Assembly: GCA_905221605.1 (NCBI GenBank)
Contig: CAJNDS010000519.1
Location: 40,001-97,500, forward strand
DNA from: Symbiodinium natans
Taxonomy: Eukaryota; Sar; Dinophyceae; Suessiales; Symbiodiniaceae
Reading direction: 5' to 3'
Length of the DNA: 57,500 nucleotides
The translations under genes and the position numbers were made by a program. A model generated the notes under the pieces. It had not been told where the DNA came from and did no database searches. It was given only the letters and a program-made list of their open reading frames with translations. Shown one piece after another: positions 9,581-18,718 of the stretch; position 1 is the stretch's first letter, and every line of letters starts with the position of its first letter.

Positions 9581-9845
9581 CGTGCATTGCAGAACCGCAC
9601 GCTTACGGGATTTCATGTGAGGTGCCTTGACGCTTGCAGGTTGCTTAGATGCTTGAGGCTGCAAGTTGCGCATGCCCCTGTCCAGTTCCGGTTCGGTAGT
9701 TTTGGGCCGAAGCATCATATTGGCCGATAGACCCTTCTTAATAAGAGTTTTAAACCCTAAACCCTCATCCGCGGGTACAACCGACGCAAGACATACATCT
9801 GTGAGCCACGATGATGCAAAGGGAGAGTCTTCGAAGAAAGGGTAC

Positions 9846-9936
9846 TTGGAGGTTCATAGGTGGTTATAAGTAGGGTAGCAACTACAATTCGTTCCCCTAG
9901 TTAGGGTACGTACTTCTTACCCTACTTAAAACTCCC
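9846..9936. mobile_element. Foldback element
   Basis: TACTTGGAGG..AAGTAGGGTA and TACCCTACTTAAAACTCC arms, related to 6306-6416. Lies where an exon frame (ending GESSKK) stops at AAAG|GGTACTTGG. Confidence 0.5.
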
Positions 9937-10072
9937 TAAACCCTAAACCCTAAACCCTAAACCCTAACCTGAACCCATGACTCCAAGGAAATCAACGTGG
10001 CAAGCATCTTCACAGGGCCCACGATGGAGCTTCATAGCGGGGCATGAGAAGACCATAGTGTCTCTGAGTTTT

Positions 10073-10240
10073 GGAGTACTAGGCATGATTGCTCTTTTTG
10101 GTTCTGGGTTCCGTTTATAGCTACTTTATACCTATAGGCATCAAAATTATGCTTATTAGGGACTGCTAGTATCAGGGGGGGAACATCCCAAGTACCGAGG
10201 TTCTGTGAAGGACACCCTTTCCAGGGTCTGCTCCAACGTA
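10073..10240. mobile_element. Foldback element, family J
   Basis: TTTTGGAGTACTA start and GGTCTGCTCCAACG end; shares TTTTTGG(T/C)TCTGGGTTCC and ATAGCTACTT with 32334-32440. Bounded by open frames on both sides (TIVSLS before, GLEARVVQ after). Confidence 0.65.
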
Positions 10241-10241
10241 G

Positions 10242-10307
10242 GGGTCTGGAAGCCCGCGTCGTGCAGCTGAACGAGGGAATACGTAAATTCCTAAAAACCC
10301 TCGATAT
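10242..10307 (+). CDS. Candidate exon
   Basis: CAACGTAG acceptor; GLEARVVQLNEGIRKFL then KTLD, ending at a possible GATAT|GTCTACC donor. If spliced to 10413 it continues WPEESLPRSTRRHSES; the 105-bp intron holds a TATATA microsatellite and keeps frame either way. Confidence 0.4.
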
Positions 10308-10412
10308 GTCTACCTACTCTGTATGTACGTATATATATATATATATGTACATGTGCACATGTATGTATAGACCTTTGAGGAAAAGGCTTCCTGATGTCTT
10401 CACATTGCTTAG

Positions 10413-10481
10413 GTGGCCAGAGGAGAGCTTGCCTCGATCGACGAGGAGGCACTCAGAGTCAAGCCTCTGCTGTGCGCCTAA
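10413..10481 (+). CDS. Candidate exon, two frames
   Basis: After CATTGCTTAG one frame gives VARGELASIDEEALRVKP then LLCA and TAA, a plausible terminal exon. The other gives WPEESLPRSTRRHSESS and joins in frame to 10242-10307. The two cannot both be right in one transcript. Confidence 0.35.
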   Translation: MARGELASIDEEALRVKPLLCA

Positions 10482-10732
10482 GTGTCCATGTACCCATATT
10501 ATTGGGGTTTAGGGTTTAGGGTTTAGGGTGTAGGGTTTAGGGTTTAGGGATTGTAATTTAGGGTTTAGGGCTAGGGTTTAATTAGGATTTAGGGATTCTA
10601 TCTTCGGGTGTAGGAATCAGGGTTTAGGGTGAAACCCAAAGCCCTAAGCCCTAAGCCCTAAGCCCTAAACCCTAAACCCTAAATCCTAAACCCCAAACCC
10701 CCCCTAAACCGGCGGGCTCCAGGGCTTCGACG

Positions 10733-10804
10733 AGCTCATCTCCGCGATGTCCCCGATGCAGCGCCGAGCCTCGGAGGAGGGGCGGGCAAGCAGGGCTTTT
10801 GTGG
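10733..10804 (+). CDS. Candidate internal exon
   Basis: GGGCTCCAG acceptor; GFDELISAMSPMQRRASE then EGRASRAFV; ends TTTTGTG|GGGTTTAGGG. GC-rich third positions. Confidence 0.45.
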
Positions 10805-10880
10805 GGTTTAGGGTTTAGGGTTTAGGGTTTAGGGTTTAGGGTTTAGCGTTTAGGGTTTAGGGTTTAGGGCTACAAAAAAA

Positions 10881-11054
10881 ATCCATGAGGTGAAAGCAGC
10901 CGAACCAGCAGTCTCTAGGCTAGCCCAAATAGACCCGAAACCCCAGACCCCACCCAATCTGAGGGAACGTAAGGCCCTATCCGCTCTGGACCCCAAACAT
11001 GGGTGGCCGCCCCCCGCCCCCGCCTTGTTGGGTTTAAAGTTTGTTAAGGATTAG
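10881..11054 (+). CDS. Candidate terminal exon
   Basis: 57 codons open from a heptamer block to TAG at 11052. Contains IHEVKAAEPAVSRLAQID, a Pro-rich middle and ERKALSALDPKHGW. Low-complexity C-rich DNA near 11010 makes the last part less certain. From here to 12250 I see only CCCTAAA/TTTAGGG blocks, a GCC/GCT alanine run at 11290-11325 and the ATGAA repeat. Confidence 0.4.
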   Translation: MHEVKAAEPAVSRLAQIDPKPQTPPNLRERKALSALDPKHGWPPPAPALLGLKFVKD

Positions 11055-11880
11055 GAGACTTATACTATTTTGGGAGCATAGAGAAACTGCCCCAAGCGCC
11101 CGAAGCCCATCCTCCTAGCCCTACACCCTAAACCCCTAAACCCCTAAACCCCCGAAACCCACTAAAACCCCTCAACCCCTAAACTCCTAAAACCACCCTA
11201 AATTGTGAACCCTGAGCCCTAAACCCTGAACCCTGAACCCTAAACCCTAAACCCTCCCGGAAAAGCAACCGTGATGAGTGCTGTGCAGGCCGCCGCCGCT
11301 GCCGCGGCTGCAGCCGCCGCTGCAGACCCCCAGGGCTCGAGGATTTGTGGCCCGGCTGGCGTATGCCTAGACTTTAGGGTTTTGGGTTTTGGGTTTTGGG
11401 TTTTGGGTTTTGGGTGTTGGGTTTGGTTGGGTTTACACGGTTTAGGGGTTCGGGTTGAGGAAGGCTTTAGGGTTTCCGGCGCTCTTCGGGTTTGGGGTCT
11501 GGAAGTTTTAGGGACCCTAAATCCTAAACCCTAAACCCTAAACCCTAAACCCTAAACCCTAAACCCTTAGGGGCCTGTTCGACTCAAAGGGGCTTGTCGG
11601 GGTTTGCGGGCTATAGGCTTTAGGCATCTCGGGCTTCGGTTTTAGGGTTTTCAGGGTGGGCAGAGGGTGCAACCCTAAACCCTAAACCCTAAACCCTACA
11701 CCCTAAACCCTAAACCCTAAACCCTAAACCCCTAAACCCTAAACCCCTAAACCCCTAAACCCTAAACCCTAAACCCTAATGTGTATATATGTGTAAAGAT
11801 GCACATAGAGTGGAGCTTTAGAGAAGTTGGCAGTCGGTAAGCTGGAGGTGGGGCTTGTGAAGTCCTTATGCATGAATGAG

Positions 11881-12105
11881 TGAAGTGAAAGAAGTGACTG
11901 AAATGATTTCAAGGAGTGAAGTGAATGAAATGAAATGAAATGAATGAAATGCATGAAATGAATGAAATGAACGAAATGCATGAAATGAATGAAATGAACG
12001 AAATGCATGAAATGAATGAAATGAACGAAATGCACGAAATGCATGAAATGCATGAAATGAATGATATGAAATGAAATGAAATGAATGACATGAAGGACAT
12101 CAACT
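11881..12105. repeat. GAAATGAATGAAATG minisatellite
   Basis: Degenerate 5-bp and 10-bp units (GAAAT, GAATG, GCATG) over about 220 bp. The overlapping minus-strand frames rich in His/Phe/Ser are products of the repeat. Confidence 0.95.
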
Positions 12106-12548
12106 GAAAGATGGCATGAATGAGGCTTAAACTTCCAAACCCCCCCCCCCCCCCCTCCGAAGGCAACCCCTAAGCCACCGAGACCCATCACTTTAGCTTC
12201 ACCCTCCCCCAAATCCCCTCAGCCCCTGAAGCCTTGATCCTCTCAAACACTGTACTACAGGAGCCAAGGGTATCCTCTTGCAACAAGACAATTGCATGAT
12301 TCATCGCCCAAGCCACCCATTCCAATGAAACAGGCCCTGTCTGACACTCTCTTAGTAGCTGAATTAGTACACTTTACTCTGTTTGGGATACTAACCCTAA
12401 ACCCTCAACCCTAAACCCCCCTATAGAACTGAAAAGTGTGCACTTTTTGAGGGGGCTTATGAACTCAGCAACTGCCCTAACCCCTAACCCCTAAACCCTG
12501 AACCCTGAACCCTGAACCCTGAACCCTGAACCCGGAACCCTAAACTAC

Positions 12549-12623
12549 GCTCTTGGGAGGCGAGCTCCTCATGCGCTTCAACCCAAAGCAGCTCCGTGCC
12601 GAGTTCCAGCAGCTCGGGGCTCG
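12549..12623 (+). CDS. Candidate internal exon
   Basis: LLGGELLMRFNPKQLRAEF then QQLGAR, ending GCTCG|GTGTTTGGG. Amphipathic and Leu/Glu/Arg-rich. Acceptor not obvious. Confidence 0.4.
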
Positions 12624-12695
12624 GTGTTTGGGGGGGTTTAGGCTTTAGGGTTTAGGGTTTACGGTTTAGGGTTTAGGGTTTAGGGTTTATAGGGG

Positions 12696-12768
12696 GCGGA
12701 GTCCTTATTAGCAGGGAACCCTACTATTTGGGGACTATGTTAAGCACCTCATTTCGTAAACCCTCATT
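12696..12768. mobile_element. Foldback element, family F (diverged)
   Basis: Retains AGTCCTTATTAGCAGGGAACCCTACTATTTGGGG (two pieces) and the TTTCGTAAACC end of family F. Confidence 0.55.
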
Positions 12769-12914
12769 TGCTCGGGGGATGTCCGGGTTGTGTTGACTTA
12801 GGGTTGAGGGTTGAGGCGTTCGGGTTGGTAGGGGCTGGGGTTGCTGAGAAAGGCTTTTTGGGGTTGATTTGGAAACAACCCAGAACCCTAAACCCTAGAA
12901 AATATTTCCTACAG

Positions 12915-13085
12915 CAACATATGGGTCGAATTTTAAGAAAGCACTCTACAATTTCCACGGGCGACACTGGCTCAGTCCGATGTCGGGAAAGTTCCGAAGA
13001 AGCCCTTAGTAGGGAATCAAGAAACCCTATAGAATCCCTTAAAGGGTGTGGGGTGTGTATAAACGGAAAAATACATAACCAATAA
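12915..13085 (+). CDS. Candidate exon
   Basis: AAATATTTCCTACAG acceptor, QHMGRILRKHSTISTGDT, RCRESSEEALSRESRNP, stop TAA at 13083. The second half may belong to an inserted element. A TA microsatellite follows. Confidence 0.35.
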   Translation, partial: QHMGRILRKHSTISTGDTGSVRCRESSEEALSRESRNPIESLKGCGVCINGKIHNQ

Positions 13086-13524
13086 ATGAATATATATATA
13101 TATATATGTACATATATATGTATATGTATAGAGGTTTAGGGTTGAGGGTTGAGGGTTTAGGGTGGGGGGTTTAGAAGGTATCGACTTCCCTCATTCCCGA
13201 CTAAGAATATCTAAGAGTCAGTAGGATGAAGCCAAACCTGTTTCCCTGTAAACAGGTCTTCGGTGGTTTTTAGGTTCATGGCGATCGTTTGGGGCTTCTC
13301 ACCCTGAGCCCAAAGCCCAGAACCCTAAACCCAAAACCGCTTTTTTTGAAGCCACCTAAACCTTCGTAGAAGACATGAGACTTCTTAATCATGGGTTCAA
13401 GCTTACACTGTTGGGGTGCTTCCTCTACTTTAGGGTTTCGGGGTAGATCAGGAAGGACTCCGATTGTAGGAAATTCTCTTTGTCTAAACCCTAAACCCTA
13501 AACCCTAAACCCTAAGATGCACAG

Positions 13525-13623
13525 AGGCTCTACCTGGATCGCATGCACAACGCCGCCATGGTCCGTGCGCCGGAGCAGGGCAAGGCTGCCAGACTCTCGA
13601 CCTATGCTGATCCTTGGGTTCAG
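13525..13623 (+). CDS. Candidate internal exon
   Basis: GATGCACAG acceptor; exactly 33 codons, RLYLDRMHNAAMVRAPEQG at the start and STYADPWVQ at the end; donor GTTCAG|GGTTTAGGG. Phase 0 at both ends. Among the most coding-like segments. Confidence 0.5.
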
Positions 13624-13812
13624 GGTTTAGGGCTTAGGGCTTAGGGTTTAGGGGTTAGGGCCAGGGTTTAGGGTTTAGGGCATTTTGGGAACCCCAAAAC
13701 CCCAAGCCCGCAAGCAAAATAGCAGACCTTTGGGGTACCCATAACCCTGAACCCTGAACCCTGAACCCTGAACCCTAAACCCTAAACCCTGAACTCCATG
13801 ATCGGAACCCAG

Positions 13813-13906
13813 CAGAGACGTCGGACCGCTGAATTTCTGCCCCGGGGGACAAGTGTTCAACGCCGAAGAACTTCAACCTCCCTACTCTTTTTATACGCTT
13901 CTTCAG
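13813..13906 (+). CDS. Candidate internal exon
   Basis: GAACCCAG acceptor; RDVGPLNFCPGGQVFNAEE then LQPPYSFYTLLQ; donor TTCTTCAG|GGTTTAGGG. A second frame is open but more biased to Arg/Ser. Confidence 0.45.
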
Positions 13907-14048
13907 GGTTTAGGGTTTAGGGTTTAGGGTTTAGGGTTAGGGGTTACGGTTGAGGGTTGAGGGTTGAGGGTTGAGGGTTTAGGGTTTAGGGTTTAGGGTT
14001 TAGGGTTTAGGGTTTAGGGTTTAGGGTTTAGGGTTTAGGGTTTAGGGT
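13907..14048. repeat. TTTAGGG array
   Basis: About twenty units including a run of TTGAGGG variants. Confidence 0.95.
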
Positions 14049-14205
14049 GGAGTTCTTCAGGGAGGGGGTTTCAGGGGGGGGGGTATGTAACCCAAGGTTC
14101 CTCAATAGTCCCCGCTGCTCCCAAGGCTCCCTAAGCTTCCCTAAGGCTCGCCAGGTACCTACCCCCCATGAACTTCCCTCCCTTAAGGACCCTCTAATTC
14201 GGAAA

Positions 14206-14435
14206 TGTTCCCCCTTATACGAACAGTCCTTACTAGCTAGGATGCCCAGTAGTACCCTTATTCCCTTTTTGGTAGGTTTAGGTTTTGAAGCAAAAAAGGG
14301 CACCCTTTTTCATCCTAGGTTACTGGGCGACCCTATAATATGTTCCCCCCTATACGAACAGTCCTTACTAGGGATTATAGTACCCCGTTTTCTATTCCCG
14401 ATCAAGGACCTTAAAGTACAAGGGGGAGCATCCGA
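14206..14435. mobile_element. Nested foldback elements (B interrupted by C)
   Basis: Family B head GTTCCCCCTTATACGAACAG appears at about 14206 and again at about 14343 as GTTCCCCCCTATACGAACAG. Between them lies a family C unit beginning GATGCCCAGTAGTACCCTTATTCC, also found at 33688. Family B tail AAGGACCTTAAAGTACAAGGGGGAGCATCC follows. Confidence 0.75.
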
Positions 14436-14563
14436 ACCTGTACTCTTCTGCGCACTGCCAAGCCTTTGGCAGGTCAAACAGGTTTAGGGTTTAGGGTTTA
14501 GGGTTTAGGGTTTAGGGTTTAGGGTTTAGGGTTTAGGGTTTCGAGTTGCGTGAGTGTGTGCAG

Positions 14564-14611
14564 CACCTAGGAGCACACTTGATCGCAGCAAGGGCCCTGC
14601 TGAATATAGGG
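14564..14611 (+). CDS. Candidate exon 5' of introner I
   Basis: GTGTGTGCAG acceptor; exactly 16 codons HLGAHLIAARALLNIG ending ATATAGGG|GTCGGAG. Spliced to 14713 the frame continues without interruption. Confidence 0.5.
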
Positions 14612-14712
14612 GTCGGAGTAGTTACTTATGGTCTTCCCTTGTGGTCCCTTTACTATTATACAAAAGTAAACCCCCAGAAAATTTAATTCTAGTTATATTA
14701 AGGCCCCTATAG
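14612..14712 (+). mobile_element. Introner-like element, family I
   Basis: 101 bp, GTCGGAGTAG...AGGCCCCTATAG. Ends are GT and AG; length is not a multiple of three, and removal links phase-0 exons on both sides. Shares TCTTCCCTT(G/A)TGGTCCCTTT and ATTCTAGTTATATTAAGG with the other copies. Confidence 0.6.
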
Positions 14713-14862
14713 TATGTGCGTAAGCCTGAGAGTTTAGTATTCCCAAGGCGGGGCGTTTGGGGGTCTCGTAGGCTCCTTGGACAAAAACTGAGAGAGGAGA
14801 CACCCCAAAGCCTTCCAATCCACAAACGATTACCCCTCCCATCCCTAGACCCTAGACCCTAA
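14713..14862 (+). CDS. Candidate terminal exon after introner I
   Basis: 49 codons from YVRKPESLVFPRRGVWGSRR through LREETPQSLPIHKR to a stop TAA lying within the CCCTAAA block. Basic and Pro-rich. No domain recognised. Confidence 0.45.
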   Translation, partial: YVRKPESLVFPRRGVWGSRRLLGQKLREETPQSLPIHKRLPLPSLDPRP

Positions 14863-14957
14863 ACCCTAAACCCTAAACCCTAAACCCTAAACCCTAAACC
14901 CTAAACCCTAAACCCTGAACCCTAAACCCTAAACCCTAAACCCTAAACCCTAAACCC
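14848..14957. repeat. CCCTAAA array
   Basis: About fifteen units with single TAGACCC and TGAACCC variants. Confidence 0.95.
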
Positions 14958-15090
14958 TTCTCAGAAGCTGCCAATCACTGCAGAGTCAGAGCCTTACCCT
15001 AAACCCTCAACCCCTAAACCCTGAACCCTGAACCCTAAACTGCATACCCTAAACCCTAAACCCTAAACCCTAACCCCTAAACCCTTGTAG

Positions 15091-15195
15091 ATTCCATCTG
15101 CGAGGGGCCGTCATCGCCATCACTCACGGCCACGAGCAGGAAGCTGGCACAGCGCGCCGCGCAGAAGATGCAGGACTCAAGGGGGCGTGGACAAG
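15091..15195 (+). CDS. Candidate internal exon
   Basis: ACCCTTGTAG acceptor; two bases, 34 codons, one base: SICEGPSSPSLTATSRKLAQ then RAAQKMQDSRGRGQ; donor GGACAAG|GGTTTAG. Ser/Arg/Gln-rich. Confidence 0.5.
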
Positions 15196-15529
15196 GGTTT
15201 AGATTAGGGTTTAGAGTTTATGGTTTAACTAGGGAATTTGGGTTTAGGGTCTAGGGTCTAGGGTCTAGGGTCTAGGGTCTAGGGTCTAGGGTCTAGGGTT
15301 TTTGGTCTAGGGTTTACAGGATGTAATTTGGGTTAAGCTTTGAGGGCTTCCTTTTGCCCCTGTCGGGTTTAGATTTATTGCGCGCGTTCAAGCATTGGGT
15401 TTTCTTGCCTGGACCAGATACCCTAAACCCTGAACCCAAACCCTGAACCCTAAACCCTAAACCCTAAACCCCTAAACCTTCAACCCCTAAACCTTAAAAC
15501 GCTCCCTAGAGTCGACCTAGGGTCTGCAG

Positions 15530-15633
15530 GATTGGTATGCACAAACATGTGGCCTTCTCAGTGGGGGAGCACCATGGTTGCGAGTTGAAGGGTGTCTCTG
15601 CAGTGAGCTCCAGACCGCAACAAAGCCCAGAAG
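15530..15633 (+). CDS. Candidate exon
   Basis: GGTCTGCAG acceptor; DWYAQTCGLLSGGAPWLR then SELQTATKPR, reaching AGAAG|GGCTTTAGGG. Open to a TAG inside the following array. Confidence 0.4.
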
Positions 15634-15931
15634 GGCTTTAGGGTTAATATTATAGGCTTGTTTTTGTTTAGGGTTTAGGGTTTCGGGTTTCGGGTTTAGG
15701 GTTCAGGGTTTAGAGTTTAGTTAGGGTTTGCATCTTTGTTCGGGCTCAGGATCATTCACCGCAACTTGGTAGCTTCGTGGTGCCCTTTTGCCCCCTTTCT
15801 TTGGGTTCAAGGTTCCCTCAGAAAGTAGCCAACCCCGCAAAGGGTACCCTTACGATAATTTGGCTTCTGGGCTACCAAGGCAGTAAGCCTTTTAGGGGTA
15901 ATGTTGGAAAGGCGCTGTGAATCTTAGGATT

Positions 15932-16073
15932 GGGATATCCCTTATACCTTATACTAACAGTCCTTACTAGGGATTCTAATAGGGTGCAATTATTATAATC
16001 CCTAAGCCCTAGACCCTAAACCCTAAACCCATTAAGGACTGTTAGTATAAGGGGAATCATCCCATTCCTAGGG
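15932..16073. mobile_element. Foldback element, family B
   Basis: GGGATATCCCTTATACC..ACTAACAGTCCTTACTAGGG and the complementary AAGGACTGTTAGTATAAGGGG..ATCATCCC arms; a CCCTAAA block has grown in the loop. Confidence 0.75.
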
Positions 16074-16105
16074 CTTCGGATCATTCATGACTACCACCGT
16101 TGCAG

Positions 16106-16168
16106 CTGCTCCTTTATGATCTTCGCTCCGTCGGTCCTGGGATTATGATCTTCCGTCGGTCCTGCGAG
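16106..16168 (+). CDS. Candidate exon
   Basis: CGTTGCAG acceptor; LLLYDLRSVGPGIMIFRR then SCE before a CCCTAAA block. Contains an imperfect direct repeat GATCTTC..CCGTCGGTCCTG. Confidence 0.35.
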
Positions 16169-16271
16169 CCCAAAACCCAAAACCCTAACCCTAAACCCTA
16201 AACCCTGAACCCTGAACCCTAAAGTCGAACCCCTAAACCCTAGCCTCAACCCCTATCCCTACACCCGATAG

Positions 16272-16358
16272 TGGGGCCGAAAACCTAAGGTGACTTGGCT
16301 CAAAAGTCCCGAATGTCCCATGACCCATCACTTCCAGACAAGGGTAGCTATGCCATAG
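16272..16358 (+). CDS. Candidate exon
   Basis: CCCGATAG acceptor; WGRKPKVTWLKSPECPM then THHFQT before a possible ACAAG|GGTAGC donor; otherwise TAG at 16356. Confidence 0.35.
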   Translation, partial: WGRKPKVTWLKSPECPMTHHFQTRVAMP

Positions 16359-16416
16359 TTTGACGTACCTACGGTTCAGGGGTTTAGGGGTTTAGGGTTT
16401 AGGGTTTGGCGTTTAG

Positions 16417-16521
16417 AGGCTGCGAGAACCCAACTCTGGCCGAAGAAAGTCTGGATCGCCTGACGAGGAGGAGATTGACCGGGAGGCCGTCAGTGAGGAG
16501 ACCGTACCAGAGAACATGGCA
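16417..16521 (+). CDS. Candidate exon 5' of element F
   Basis: GCGTTTAG acceptor; RLREPNSGRRKSGSPDEEE then IDREAVSEETVPENMA, donor ATGGCA|GTTTGCG. Basic patch followed by acidic stretch, typical of disordered nuclear or signalling proteins, but no family is recognisable. Confidence 0.5.
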
Positions 16522-16654
16522 GTTTGCGAAACTAGGGGACCCCTAGTATAGACCCCGCGAAATAGTAGGATTCCCCTATAAAATAAGGACCCCAAGAAGG
16601 TGTCCCTAATGTCGGAAACCCCCACATCGGGGAACAATCCCAAAAGTTTCGGAG
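16522..16654 (+). mobile_element. Introner-like element, family F (reverse)
   Basis: 133-bp GT..AG unit: GTTTGCGAAACTAGGGGACC at the 5' end, GTCGGAAACCCC near the 3' end, acceptor TTTCGGAG. The core is family F in inverted orientation. Not a multiple of three. Confidence 0.5.
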
Positions 16655-16696
16655 GTACCTTCGTCGGGTTTTTTAAACTGGAAGACGAGCTCCTAA
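16655..16696 (+). CDS. Candidate terminal exon after element F
   Basis: Phase-0 continuation VPSSGFLNWKTSS and stop TAA at 16694. A different frame (SFGGTFVGFFKLEDELL) is open over the same DNA if another acceptor is used. Confidence 0.3.
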   Translation, partial: VPSSGFLNWKTSS

Positions 16697-16798
16697 ACCC
16701 GAAACCCTAAATCCTAAACCCTAAACCCTAAACCCTAAACCTACTGTATGCCCCCTTTGAGGTATGAGTACCTACCGTGTTGTTGGGTACGGTTGCAG

Positions 16799-16995
16799 GC
16801 TCTGCAACTATCCTGAAATCCCAAAGAAACACAGCTCGCCTGTGGGGTGTGGAGGCCGATTTTGTAAACAAGAGTTTGCTGCGGTTCTCTCTCTTTCCCC
16901 AGGTCTCATCTTTTTTTAAGCACTGCCTTGCCCCCAATTTTCCTGGAACTTGCAGAGGTATCGGGTCAGTGCCCATTGTTACAAGTACTCGATGA
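16799..16995 (+). CDS. Candidate terminal exon
   Basis: ACGGTTGCAG acceptor; 65 codons, from GSATILKSQRNTARLWGVEA through FVNKSLLRFSLFPQ to SVPIVTSTR and TGA at 16993. A possible internal donor CCCCAG|GTCTCATC splits it near residue 37. Longest uninterrupted exon-like frame in the first 20 kb. Confidence 0.45.
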
Positions 16996-17009
16996 AAGTT
17001 CGTCCATGA

Positions 17010-17219
17010 ATGAACCTATTGAGAGGCAACTTGCCAGTGGGTAATACGAAGGAAAGACGCTTCAAGCTGGCGACAGCTTTAGTTACCCTACCAGAACCCC
17101 CCCACCCATTCTGCTGGGTAGTGCTGCGCATTCATCGTGAGAGCGCGTGGGTTCCGTCCATTCATCACGAGAGCCTGGCTCATGATTCTAGATCCCCAAG
17201 GGCCCATGTACCTGCATAG
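17010..17219 (+). CDS. Candidate ORF or exon
   Basis: ATG-initiated, 69 codons; NTKERRFKLATALVTLPEPP and the repeated (V/I)HHES / IHRES pieces. Ends inside a diverged family A element that starts near 17203. Confidence 0.35.
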   Translation: MNLLRGNLPVGNTKERRFKLATALVTLPEPPHPFCWVVLRIHRESAWVPSIHHESLAHDSRSPRAHVPA

Positions 17220-17290
17220 TACATACCTGGGTCTTAATTCCGTACAGAAGCTTTAGGGCCCAAATCAATGTTATACAAGTGTATGGATCC

Positions 17291-17381
17291 TCAGGGGATT
17301 GTCATCAGCTGGAGATGACTCGAACCCTGCCTCCCACCCTAACCTTCCATGGGGACCGAATGAACCCTAGAAGGGGTTATG
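17291..17381 (+). CDS. Candidate exon 5' of introner A
   Basis: Frame SGDCHQLEMTRTLPPTL then TFHGDRMNPRRGY, leaving one base at GTTATG|GTCCATG. Confidence 0.45.
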
Positions 17382-17479
17382 GTCCATGTACCTTAGTGGG
17401 TTTTCTAGTAATACAGGGTATATGACCCCCTGTTTTAAAGTTCATGCGGTCCTCAACGCCCTTGAAGGTACATGGAAAG
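17382..17479 (+). mobile_element. Introner-like element, family A
   Basis: 98 bp starting GTCCATGTACC and ending GGTACATGGAAAG, i.e. family A terminal inverted repeats carrying GT and AG. Not a multiple of three; unspliced it introduces a frame shift, spliced the flanking frame is continuous. Confidence 0.6.
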
Positions 17480-17550
17480 ATGTAGGTAGGATTACATTTA
17501 AGCACTCCAAAGATGTTACAACAACTAGAGCTACAGTCGCCCGACCCTAA
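17480..17550 (+). CDS. Candidate exon 3' of introner A
   Basis: Completes the codon split by the intron, then VGRITFKHSKDVTTTRATVA to a TAA at the start of a CCCTAAA block. Confidence 0.45.
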
Positions 17551-17972
17551 ACCCAACCCCAAACCCCAAACCCTAAACTCTAACCCCCCCCCATGGCCAA
17601 CTACCCATGAACCTTCACGTAAGCAAAAGATAAACACCTTGAGACGAGCCCACGCCTGCAAAGCCATGAACGGTTTAGGTTTTAGGGTTGAGGGTGAACC
17701 CTGAACATCTCCTTCGAGCTTTATCCTGTTAGGATGTTGGCTGAGTTGAAGGTGTTCAGGATTCAGGAGGCATGGTAAGTCTGATTCAGAGGAGCTGCCT
17801 CGTTTTGCCGTGACGTTGTTCGATGTAGGTCCTGTCGCGCGCTTCGTGACGGGAATTCCGTCCGAACACCCCGAAACCCTGAACCCTGCACTTCATAGAC
17901 CCTATAAACTCCCTGAACCCTAGACCCTAGACCCCAAATTCTCTGAACCCTATGCCCTCATGTCAACTGCAG

Positions 17973-18075
17973 GATCTGCTCGGGATCGAAAGCCCCAAGG
18001 CCGGAGGGTCTGAAGTGTTGGCAAGTTGAAATCCTGCAGTCCCTACGAGTTCTGGGCTTGGAGCTGTTTTTTATT
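17973..18075 (+). CDS. Candidate exon
   Basis: TCAACTGCAG acceptor; ICSGSKAPRPEGLKCWQVE then ILQSLRVLGLEL, running into a TA microsatellite. Confidence 0.35.
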
Positions 18076-18202
18076 TTTGTGTATATATATATATATATAC
18101 ATATAAGATTTACAGAAACCCAGCAGCCCCAAACCCCCTGAACCTGAATCAACCATCAACCTGGCCCTTCTCTAGACTTTCTTACAGTTCTTATGACCTG
18201 GC

Positions 18203-18361
18203 TGGTTCTTAGTAGGGAATGAGGGAATGAGGGCCCTAAAAACACTCTTTACGGGGTTATATACGGCCCTATACATACCCTATAAAGGATTATATAGGGC
18301 CCATACATACCCTTTTAAGGGACTATATAGGGCCCTCATTCCCTCATTCCCTACGAAGAAC
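18203..18361. mobile_element. Foldback element, family E
   Basis: Terminal inverted repeats CTGGTTCTTAGTAGGGAATG and CATTCCCTACGAAGAACCAG, flanked by TGG on both sides (possible 3-bp target duplication). Internal tandem units GGGCCC(T)ATACATACCC. Another copy at 36930-37032; a half copy near 9145-9185. Confidence 0.8.
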
Positions 18362-18718
18362 CAGTGGGATGAGTGATGTAATTTATCGCCCGTTTAGCCG
18401 GTCAGGTTCTTCCTTGGGTATCCTACCTGCAAAGGTCATCCGTTTAGGGTTTAGGGTTTCGGGTTTAGGGTGTAGGGTTTAGGGTTTGGGGCATTACCTT
18501 CTGGTGTGTCCCCCAAAACGGTCTCCCTCAAGCCGATTGATTGCTAGGTTTCAGTGCTCAGGGCTCCTCGGCCTAAACCCTAAACCCTAAACCGCCATAA
18601 CACCAACACCCCAAGCCCTGGGAGCTCTTTGGTTCGGGGTTTTGGGTTTGGGGCTTGGGTCTTCTTAGATGTATACAACCGTAGGGTTTTGGGCTTGGGG
18701 CGCTCTAGGGGTGAGATT

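Noticed and set aside
11769-12212. 147- and 85-codon minus-strand ORFs rich in His/Phe/Ser
   Set aside because: Encoded by the GAAATGAATG repeat and a C17 run.
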